Below are positions 50,648 to 61,800 of a stretch of DNA of 64,000 nt, one piece after another (the first letter of the stretch is position 1; each line of letters starts with the position of its first letter). The translations under genes and the position numbers were made by a program. The notes under the pieces were generated by a model. It worked only from the letters and a program-made list of their open reading frames with translations, had not been told where the DNA came from and made no database searches. Source of the stretch: Urophycis tenuis (taxonomy: Eukaryota; Chordata; Actinopteri; Gadiformes; Phycidae); NCBI GenBank assembly GCA_036785325.1, contig JAXIVH010000018.1, positions 9,283,557 through 9,347,556 of the forward strand, in the 5' to 3' direction.

Positions 50648-52941
50648 TTCTAGCCCACACCAGGGGTGGCTAGAAATTTCCTATTCTTGCTCAGTAATGG
50701 GGGGGGGGGGTCTTTAATGAATTTTTATTTATTTATTATTTTTTTATTTTTATAAAGCCCACACCCGGGGTGGCTAAAAATTTCCAATCCTGGCTCAGTG
50801 ATGGGGGTGGGGTCTGTTATGATTTTTTTTTATTTTTTTTTTTATAAAGCCCACCCCCGGGGTGGCTAGAAATTTCCAATCCTGGCTCTGTTATGGGGGG
50901 GGGTCTGTTATGATTTTTTTTTTTTTTTTTTTAAATATTATTTTTTTTTTTTTTCTAAAGCCCACACCCGGGGTGGCTAGAAATTTCCAATCCTGCCTCA
51001 GTGATGGGGGGGGGGGGTCTGTTGTGATTTTTATTTTTAAATTTTTTTTATAAAGCCCACACCCGGGGTGGCTAGAAATGTCCAATCCTGGCTCTGTGAT
51101 GGGGGGGGGGGGGGGGGGGGTCTGTTATGATTTTTTATTATTTTATTTCTTTTATCAAGCCCACACCCGGGGTGGCTAGACATTTCCAATCCTGGCTCAG
51201 TAATGGGGGGGGGTCTGTTATGAATTTTTATTTTATTTTTTTTTTTTATAAAGCCCACCCCCGGGGTGGCTAGAAATTTCCAATCCTGACTCTGTGATGG
51301 GGGTGGGGTCTGTTATGATTTTTTAATTTTTTATATTTGTTTATAAAGCCCACACCCGGGGTGGCTAGAAATTTCCGATCCTGGCTCAGTGATGGGGGTT
51401 GGGTCTGTTATGATTTTTTTTTTTTTTTTTTTTTATAAAGCCCACACCCGAGGTGGCTAGAAATTTCCAATCCTGGCTCAGTGATGGGGGGGGGGGGGGC
51501 GTCTGTTATGATTTTTTTTTTTTTTTGTTTATAAAGCCCACACCCGGGTGGCTAGAAATTTCCAATCCTGGCTCAGTGATGGGGGTGGGGTCTGTTATGA
51601 TTTTTTGTTTTTTTTTGTTTTATAAAGCCCACACCCGGGGTGGCTAGAAATTTCCAATCCTGGCTCAGTGATGGGGGTGGGGTCTGTTATGATTTTTTTT
51701 TTTTTTTTTTATAAAGCCCACACCCGGGGTGGCTAGAAATTTCCAATCCTGGCTCAATGATGGGGTGGGGTCTGTTATGATTTTTTATTTTTTTATATTT
51801 GTTTATGAAGCCCACACAAGGGTTGGCTAGAAATTTCCAATCCTGCCTCAGTGATGGGGGGGGGGGGTCTGTTGTTATTTTTTTTATATTTTTTTTTTAT
51901 AAAGCCCACCCCCGGGGTGGCTAGAAATTTCCAATCCTGGCTCTGTGATGAGAGGGGGGGTCTGTTATGAATTTTTTTTTATTTTTTTTTTATTTTTTAT
52001 AAAGCCCACCCCCGGGGTGGCTAGACATTTCCAATCCTGGCTCAGTAATGGGGGGGGGGGGGGGTCTGTTATGAATTTTTTTTCATTTTTTTTTTTTTTT
52101 TTAGAAAACCCACACCCTGGGTGGCTAGAAATTTCCAATCCTGGCTCAGTATTGGAGGGGGGGGGGGGTCTGTTATGATTTTTTTTTTTTTTTTTTTTTT
52201 TGATAAAGCCCACACCCGGGGTGGCTAGAAATTTCCAATCCTGGCTCAGTGATGGGGGGGGGGGGGGGGTCTGTTGTGATTTTATTTATTTTTTATTTTT
52301 TAATAAAGCCCACCCCCGGGGTGGCTAGAAATGTCCAATCCTGGCTCTGTGATGGGGGGGGGGGGGGGTCTGTTATGATTTTTTATTATTTTATTTTTTT
52401 TATCAAGCCCACACCCGGGGTGGCTAGACATTTCCAATCCTGGCTCAGTAATGGGGGGGTCTGTCATGAATTTGTTTTTTTAATTATTTTTTTATAAAGC
52501 CCACCCCCGGGGTGGCTAGAAATTTCCAATCCTGGCTCAGTGATGGGGGTTGGGTCTGTTATGATTTTTTTATTTTATTTTTTTTTTATAAAGCCCACAC
52601 CCGGGGTGGCTAGAAATTTCCAATCCTGGCTCAGTGATGGGGGGGGGTCTGTTATGATTTTTTTAATTTTTAAAAAAATAATTTTATTTTTTTTTTTATA
52701 AAGCCCACACCCGGGGTGGCTAGAAATTTCCAATCTTGTCTCAGTGATTGGGGGGGGGGGGGGTCTGTTGTGATTTTATTATTTATTTATTTTTTTATAA
52801 AGCCCACCCCCGGGGTGGCTAGAAATTTCCAATCCTGGCTCAGTGATGGGGGGGGGGGGGGTCTGTTATGATTTTTTTTTTTTTTTTTTTTATAAAGCCC
52901 AAACCCGGGTGGCTAGAAATTTCCAATCCTGGCTCAGTGAT

Positions 52942-52965
52942 GGGGGGGGGGGGGGGGGGGGGGGG
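52942..52965 (+). other. 24-base G tract, among the longest in the window
   Basis: Twenty-four G follow CTCAGTGAT. The matching monomer in copy 1 (near 38126) has about nine G, but that stretch is also where copy 2 carries about four extra monomers, so the comparison may not be one to one. Other 24-base tracts are at 12206-12229 and 14713-14736. A tract this long could fold into an intramolecular quadruplex by itself; this is inference. Confidence 0.85.
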
Positions 52966-55016
52966 TCTGTTATGATTTTTTAATTTTTTTATTTTTATAA
53001 AGCCCACACCAGAGGTGGCTAGAAATTTCCAATCCTGGCTCAGTGATGGGGGGGGGGGGGTCTGTTATGTTTTTTTTTATTTTTTTTTTATGAAGCCCAC
53101 ACCCGTGGTGGCTAGAAATTTCCAATCCTGCCTCAGTGATGGGGGGGGGGGTCTCTTGTGATTTTTTATTTTTTCTATTTTTTTATAAAGCCCACCCCCG
53201 GGGTGGCTAGAAATTTCCAATCCTGGCTCAGTGATGGGGGGGGGGTCTGTCATGATTTTTTTTTTTTTTTTTTATATAAATCCCACACCCGTGGTGGCTA
53301 GAAATTTCCGATCCTGGCTCAGTGATGGGGGTGGGGTCTGTTATGAATTTTTATTTTTATTATTTTTTTTATTTTTATTTATTTATTTTTTTGTATAAAG
53401 CCCAGACCCGGGTGGCTAGAAATTTCCAATCCTGGCTCTGTGATGGGGGGGGGGGGGCCTGTTATGATTTTTTTTTTTTTTTTTTTTTTTATCAAGCCCA
53501 CACCCGGGGTGGCTAGACATTTCCAATCCTGGCTCAGTAATGGGGGGGGTCTGCTATGAATTTTTTTTTTTTCATTTTTTTTTTTATAAAGCCCACACCC
53601 GGGGTGGCTAGAAATTTCCAATCCTGGCTCAGTGATGGGGGGGGGGTCTGTTATTATTATTATTATTTTTTTTTATAAAGCCCACACCCGTGGTGGCTAG
53701 AAATTTCCAATCCTGGCTCAGTGATCGGGGGGGGGGTCTGTTATGATTTTTTTATTTTTTTTTAAATATAATTTTATTATTTTTTTTATAAAGCCCACAC
53801 CCGGGGTGGCTAGAAATTTCCAATCCTGCCTCAGTGATGGGGGGGGGGGGGTCTGTTGTGATTTTTTATTTTTTTTATTTTTTTATAAAGCCCACCCCCG
53901 GGGTGGCTAGAAATGTCCAATCCTGGCTCGTAATGGGGGGGGGGGTCTGTTATGAATTTGTTTTTTTCATTATTTTTTTATAAAGCCCACACCCGGGGTG
54001 GCTAGAAATTTCCAATCCTGGCTCAGTGATGGGGGTGGGGGGGTCTGTTATTATTTTTATTTTTATTTTTTTTTATAAAGCCCACACCCGGGGTGGCTAG
54101 AAAGTTCCAATCCTGGCTCAGTGATGGGGGGGGGTCTGTTGTGATTTATTTATTTATTTATTTTTTTTATAAAGCCCACCCCCGGGGTGGCTAGAAATTT
54201 CCAATCCTGGCTCTGTGATGGGGGGGGGGGGGTCTGTTATGATTTTTTATTATTTTATTTTTTTTATCAAACCCACACCCGGGGTGGCTAGAAATTTCCA
54301 ATCCTGGCTCAGTGATGGGGGGGGGGGGGTCTGTTGTGATTTTTTTTTTTTTTTTTATAAAGCCCACCCCCAGGGTGGCTAGAAATTTCCAATCCTGACT
54401 CTGTGATGGGGGTGGGGTCTGTTATGATTTTTTAATTTTTTATATTTGTTTATAAAGCCCACACCCAGGGTGGCTAGAAATTTCCGATCCTGGCTCAGTG
54501 ATGGGGGTCGGGTCTGTTATGATTTTTTTTTTTTTTTTTTTTTTATAAAGCCCACACCCGGGGTGGCTAGAAATTTCCGATCCTGGCTCAGTGATGGGGG
54601 TTGTGTCTGTTATGATTTTTTATTTTTTATTTTTTTTTATAAAGCCCACACCAGGGGTGGCTAGAAATTTCCAATCCTGGCACAGTAATGGGGGGGGGGG
54701 GGGTCTGTTATGATTTTTTTTTTTTTTTTTTTATAAAGCCCACACCCGGGTGGCTAGAAATTTCCAATCCTGGCTCAGTGATGGGGGGGGGGGGTCTGTT
54801 ATGATTTTTTTAATTTTTTTTTAAAATAATTTTATTATTTTTTTTATAAAGCCCACACCCGGGTGGCTAGAAATTTCCAATCCTGTCTCAGTGATGGGGG
54901 GGGGGTCTGTTGTGATTTTATTTTTTTTATTATTTTTTTATAAAGCCCACCCCCGGGGTGGCTAGAAAGTTCCAATCCTGGCTCAGTGATGGGGGGGGGG
55001 GGGGGGTCTGTTGTGA

Positions 55017-55047
<31 letters not shown>

Positions 55048-58000
55048 AGCCCACCCCCGGGGTGGCTAGAAATTTCCAATCCTGACTCTGTGATGGGGGT
55101 GGGGTCTGTTATAATTTTTTATTTTTTTATATTTGTTTATAAAGCCCCACCCGGGTTGGCTAGAAATTTCCAATCCTAGCTCTGTGATGGGGGGGGGGGT
55201 CTGTTATGAATTTTTTTTTAATTTTTTTTAATTTTTTATAAAGCCCACCCCCGGGGTGGCTAGACATTTCCAATCCTGGCTCAGTAATGGGGGGGGGGGG
55301 GGGGGTCTGTTATGAATTTTTTTTAATTTTTTTTTTTTTTTTTAGAAAACCCACACCCTGGGTGGCTAGAAATTTCCAATCCTGGCTCAATGATGGGGGG
55401 GGCGGGGTCTTTTGTTTTTTTTTTTTTTTTCTTTTTATAAAGCCCACACCCGGGGTGGCTAGAAATTCCCAATCCTGGCTCAGTAATGGGGGGGGGGGGG
55501 GTCTGTTATAATTTTTGTATTTATTTCTTTTTATAAAGCCCACACCCGGGGTGGCTAGAAATTTCCAATCCTGGCTCTGTGATGGGGGGGGGGGGTCTGT
55601 TATGATTTTTTATTATTTTATTTTTTTTATCAAGCCCACACCCGGGGTGGCTAGACATTTCCAATCCTGGCTCAGTAATGGGGGGGGGGTCTGTCATGAA
55701 TTTGTTTTTTTAATTATTTTTTTATAAAGCCCACCCCCGGGGTGGCTAGAAATTTCCAATCCTGGCTCAGTGATGGGGGGGGGGGGGGGGGGTCTGTTGT
55801 GATTTTTTTTTTTTTTTTTTTTTTTATAAAGCCCACCCTCGGGGTGGCTAGAAATTTCCAATCCTGACTCTGTGATGGGGTTGGGGTCTGTTATGATTTT
55901 TTATTTTTTTATATTTGTTTATAAAGCCCAAACCCGGGGTGGCTAGAAATTTCCGATCCTGGCTCAGTGATGGGGGTTGGGTCTGTTATGATTTTTTATT
56001 TTTTTTATTTTTTTTATAAAGCCCACACCCGGGTGGCTAGAAATTTCCAATTCTGGCTCAGTGATGGGGGTGGGGTCTGTTATGATTTTTTTTTTTTTTT
56101 TTTTTATAAAGCCCACACCCGGGGTGGCTAGAAATTTCCGATCCTGGCTCAGTGATGGGGGTTGGGTCTGTTATGATTTTTGTATTATTTTTTTTTTTTA
56201 TATATAAAGCCCACACCCGGGGTGGCTAGAAATTTCCAATCCTGGCTCAGTGATGGGGGTGGGGTCTGTTATGATTTTTTTTTTTTTTTTTTTTATAAAG
56301 CCCACACCCGGGGTGGCTAGAAATTTCCAATCCTGGCTCAGTGATGGGGGGGGTCTGTTATGATTTTTGTAATTTTTTTTTAAAATAATTTTATTATTTT
56401 TTTTATAAAGCCCACACCCGGGGTGGCTAGAAAGTTCCAATCCTGGCTCAGTGATGGGGGGGGGGGGGTCTGTTGTGATTTTTTTTTTTTTTTTTTTTTT
56501 TATAAAGCCCACCCCTGGGGTGGCTAGAAATTTCCAATCCTGACTCTGTGATGGGGGTGGGGTCCGTTATGATTTTTTATTTTTTTATATTTGTTTATAA
56601 AGCCCACCCCCGGGGTGGCTAGAAATTTCCAATCCTGGCTCTGTGATGGGGGGGGGGTTGTCTGTTATGATTTTTTATTATTTTATTTTTTTTATCAAGC
56701 CCACACCCAGGGTGGCTAGACATTTCCAATCCTGGCTCAGTAATGGGGGGGGGGTTTATGAATTTGTTTTTTTTATTATTTTTTTATAAAGCCCACACCC
56801 GGGGTGGCTAGAAATTTCCAATCCTGGCTCAGTGATGGGGGTGGGGGGGGGGTCTGTTATGATTTTTTTTTTATTTTTTTTTTATAAAGCCCACACCCGG
56901 GGTGGCTAGAAAGTTCCAATCCTGGATCAGTGATGGGGGGGGGGGGGTCTGTTGTGATTTTTTTTTATTTTATTTATTTTTATAAAGCCCACCCCCGGGG
57001 TGGCTAGAAATTTCCAATCCTGACTCTGTGATGGGGGTGGGGTCTGTTATGATTTTTTATTTTTCTATATTTGTTTATAAAGCCCACACCCGGGTTGGCT
57101 AGAAATTTCCAATCCTGCCTCAGTGATGGGGGGGCGGGGGGTCTGTTGTTATTTTTTTTATATTTTTTTTTTATAAAGCCTTAACCCGGGGTGGCTAGAA
57201 ATTTCCAATCCTGGCTCTGTGATGAGGGGGTGGGTCTGTTATGAATTTTTTTTAATTTTTTTAAAATTTTTTATAAAGCCCACACCCGGGGTGGCTAGAA
57301 ATTTCCGATCCTGGCTCAGTGATGGGGGTTGGGTCTGTTATGATTTTTTATTTTTATTTTTTTTTTATAAAGCCCACACCCGGGGTGGCTAGAAATTTCA
57401 AATCCTGGCTCAGTGATGGGGGGGGGGTCTGTTATGATTTTTTTTTTTTTTTTTTATAAAGCCCACACCCGGGGTGGCTAGACATTTCCAATCCTGGCTC
57501 AGTAATGGGGGGGGGTCTGTTATGAATTTTTTTTTTTTCATTTTTTTTTTATAAAGCCCACAGCCGGGGTGGCTAGAAATTTCCAATCCTGGCTCAGTGA
57601 TGGGGGGGGGGTCTGTTATGATTTATTTTTTATTTTTTATAAAGCCCACACCCGGGTGGCTAGAAATTTCCAATCCTGGCTCAGTGATGGGGGTGGGGTC
57701 TGTTATGATTTTTTTTATTTTTTTTATAAAGCCCACCCCCGGGGTGGCTAGACATTTCCAATCCTGGCTCAGTAATGGGGGGGGGGGGGGTCTGTTATGA
57801 ATTTTTTTTCATTTTTTATTTTTTTTTTAGAAAACCCACACCCTGGTTGGCTAGAAATTTCCAATCCTTGCTCAGTTTTGGAGGGGGGGGGGGTCTGTTA
57901 TGATTTTTTTTTTTTTTTTTTTTTTTTGATAAAGCCCAAACCCGGGTTGGCTAGAAATTTCCAATCCTGGCTCAATGATGGGGGGGGCGGGGTCTTTTGT

Positions 58001-58830
58001 GATTTTTTTTTTTTCTTTTTATAAAGCCCACACCCGGGGTGGCTAGAAATTCCCAATCCTGGCTCAGTAATGGGGGGGGGGTCTGTTATAATTTTTTTAT
58101 TTATTTCATTTTATAAAGCCCACACCCGGGGTGGCTAGAAAGTTCCAATCCTGGATCAGTGATGGGGGGGGGGGGGTCTGTTGTGATTTTTTTTTATTTT
58201 ATTTATTTTTATAAAGCCCACCCCCGGGGTGGCTAGAAATTTCCAATCCTGACTCTGTGATGGGGGTGGGGTCTGTTATGATTTTTTATTTTTTTATATT
58301 TGTTTATAAAGCCCACACCCGGGTTGGCTAGAAATTTCCAATCCTGCCTCAGTGATGGGGGGGGGGGGGGTCTGTTGTTATTTTTTTTTTTTTTTTTTTT
58401 ATAAAGCCTTAACCCGGGGTGGCTAGAAATTTCCAATCCTGGCTCTGTGATGAGGGGGTGGGTCTGTTATGAATTTTTTTTAATTTTTTTTTAATTTTTT
58501 ATAAAGCCCACACCCGGGGTGGCTAGAAATTTCCGATCCTGGCTCAGTGATGGGGGTTGGGTCTGTTATGATTTTTTATTTTTATTTTTTTTTTATAAAG
58601 CCCACACCCGGGGTGGCTAGACATTTCCAATCCTGGCTCAGTAATGGGGGGGGGTCTGTTATGAATTTTTTTTTTTTCATTTTTTTTTTATAAAGCCCAC
58701 AGCCGGGGTGGCTAGAAATTTCCAATCCTGGCTCAGTGATGGGGGGGGGGTCTGTTATGATTTATTTTTTATTTTTTATAAAGCCCACACCCGGGTGGCT
58801 AGAAATTTCCAATCCTGGCTCAGTGATGGG

Positions 58831-61800
58831 GGTGGGGTCTGTTATGATTTTTTTTATTTTTTTTATAAAGCCCACCCCCGGGGTGGCTAGACATTTCCAA
58901 TCCTGGCTCAGTAATGGGGGGGGGGGGTCTGTTATGAATTTTTTTTCATTTTTTTTTTTTTTTTTAGAAAACCCACACCCTGGGTGGCTAGAAATTTTCA
59001 ATCCTGGCTCAGTGATGGGGGGGGGGGGGGGGGGTCTGTTGTGATTTTTTTTTTTTTTTTTTTTTTATAAAGCCCACCCCTGGGGTGGCTAGAAATTTCC
59101 AATCCTGACTCTGTGATGGGGGTGGGGTCTGTTATGATTTTTTATTTTTTTATATTTGGTTATAAAGCCCACACCCGGGTTGGCTAGAAATTTCCAATCC
59201 TGGCTCAGTAATGGGGGGGGTCTGTCATGAATTTGTTTTTTAAATTATTTTTTTATAAAGCCTGTCCCCGGGGTGGCTAGAAATTTCCAATCCTGGCTCA
59301 GTGATGGGGGGGGGGGGGGGGGGGGGGGTCTGTTGTGATTTTTTTTTTTTTTTTTTTTTTTATAAAGCCCACCCCTGGGGTGGCTAGAAATTTCCAATCC
59401 TGACTCTGTGATGGGGGTGGGGTCTGTTATGATTTTTTATTTTTTTATATTTGGTTATAAAGCCCACCCCCGGGGTGGCTAGAAATTTCCAATCCTGGCT
59501 CTGTGATGGGGGGGGTTGTCTGTTATGATTTTTTATTATTTTATTTTTTTTATCAAGCCCACACCCGGGGTGGCTAGACATTTCCAATCCTGGCTCAGTA
59601 ATGGGGGGGGGGGTTATGAATTTGTTTTTTTTATTATTTTTTTATAAAGCCCACACCCGGGGTGGCTAGAAAGTTCCAATCCTGGCTCAGTGATGGGGGG
59701 GGGGGGTCTTTTGTGATTTTTTTTTATTTTATTTTTTTTTATAAAGCCCACCCCCGGGTTGGCTAGAAATTTCCAATCCTGACTCTGTGATGGGGGTGGG
59801 GTCTGTTATGATTTTTTTTTTATTTTTTATAAAGCCCACACCCGGGGTGGCTAGAAATTTCCAATCCTGGCTCAGTGATGGGGGGGGTCTGTTATGATTT
59901 TTTTAATTTTTTTTTTAAATAATTTTATTATTTTTTTTATAAAGCCCACACCCGGGGTGGCTAGAAATTTCCAATCCTGGCTCAGTGATTGGGGGGGGTC
60001 TGTTATGATTTATTTTTTATTTTTTATAAAGCCCACACCCGGGTGGCTAGAAATTTCCAATCCTGGCTCAGTGATGGGGGTGGGGTCTGTTATGATTTTT
60101 TTTTTTTTTTTTATAAAGCCCACCCCCGGGGTGGCTAGAAATTTCCAATCCTGGCTCAGTGATGGGGGGGGGGGGGGGGGTCTGTTGTGATTTTATTTAT
60201 TTTTTATTTTTTCATAAAGCCCACCCCCGGGGTGGCTAGAAATTTCCAATCCTGGCTCTGTGATGGGGGGGGGGGGGTCTGTTATGATTTTTTATTATTT
60301 TAATTTTTTTATCAAGCCCACACCCGGGGTGGCTAGAAATTTCCGATCCTGGCTCAGTGATGGGGGTTGGGTCTGTTATGATTTTTTATTTTTATTTTTT
60401 TTTTATAAAGCCCACACCCGGGGTGGCTAGAAATTTCAAATCCTGGCTCAGTGATGGGGGGGGGGTCTGTTATGATTTTTTTTTTTTTTTTTTATAAAGC
60501 CCACACCCGGGGTGGCTAGAAATTTCCAATCCTGGCTCAGTGATGGGGGGGGTCTGTTATGATTTTTTTAATTTTTTTTTAAAATAATTTTATTATTTTT
60601 TTTATAAAGCCCACACCCGGGGTGGCTAGACATTTCCAATCCTGGCTCAGTAAAGGGGGGGGTCTGTTATGAATTTTTTTTTTTTCATTTTTTTTTTATA
60701 AAGCCCACAGCCGGGGTGGCTAGAAATTTCCAATCCTGGCTCAGTGATGGGGGGGGGTCTGTTATGATTTATTTTTTATTTTTTATAAAGCCCACACCCG
60801 GGTGGCTAGAAATTTCCAATCCTGGCTCAGTGATGGGGGTGGGGGGGGGTCTGTTATGATTTTTTTTTTTTTTTTTTTTTTATAAAGCCCACACCCGGGG
60901 TGGCTAGTCATTTCCAATCCTGGCTCAGTAATGGGGGGGGTCTGTTATGAATTTGTTTTTTTTATATTTGTTTATAAAGCCCACACCCGGGGTGGCTAGA
61001 AATTTCAAATCCTGGCTCAGTGATGGGGGGGGGGTCTGTTATGATTTTTTTTTTTTTTTTTATAAAGCCCACACCCGGGGTGGCTAGAAATTTCCAATCC
61101 TGGCTCAGTGATGGGGGGGGTCTGTTATGATTTTTTAAAAAATTTTTTAAAATAATTTTATTATTTTTTTTATAAAGCCCACACCCGGGTTGGCTAGACA
61201 TTTCCAATCCTGGCTCAGTGATGGGGGGGGGGTCTGTTATGATTTTTTTTTTTTTTTTTTATAAAGCCCACACCCGGGGTGGCTAGAAATTTCCAATCCT
61301 GGCTCAGTGATGGGGGGGGGTCTGTTATGATTTTTTTAATTTTTTTTAAAAATAATTTTATTATTTTTTTTATAAAGCCCACACCCGGGGTGGCTAGACA
61401 TTTCCAATCCTGGCTCAGTAAAGGGGGGGGGTCTGTTATGAATTTTTTTTTTTTCATTTTTTTTTTATAAAGCCCACAGCCGGGGTGGCTAGAAATTTCC
61501 AATCCTGGCTCAGTGATGGGGGGGGGTCTGTTATGATTTATTTTTTATTTTTTTTATAAAGCCCACCCCCGGGGTGGCTAGAAATTTCCAATCCTGGCTC
61601 AGTGATGGGGGTGGGGGGGGGGTCTGTTATGATTGTTTTTTAATTTTTTTTTTATAAAGCCCACACCCGGGGTGAATAGAAATTTCCAATCCTGGCTCAG
61701 TGATGGGGGGGGGTCTGTTATGAATTTTTTTTTTTTCATTTTTTTTTTATAAAGCCCACAGCCGGGGTGGCTAGAAATTTCCAATCCTGGCTCAGTGATG

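Larger units (their letters stand above)
43435..58830 (+). repeat. ~15.5-kb tandem duplication, copy 2
   Basis: Ordered counterpart of 27870-43434. Relative to copy 1 it gains about 309 bp (near 49.05-49.36 kb), one monomer near 50.75 kb, one near 51.24 kb, about four near 52.97-53.34 kb, one near 54.05 kb and one near 58.4 kb. It lacks one monomer near 31.3-31.8 kb of copy 1 and the 1,129-bp duplication. The right edge is near 58830: from there the sequence follows the pattern found near 42420 and does not begin a third copy. Confidence 0.85.
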
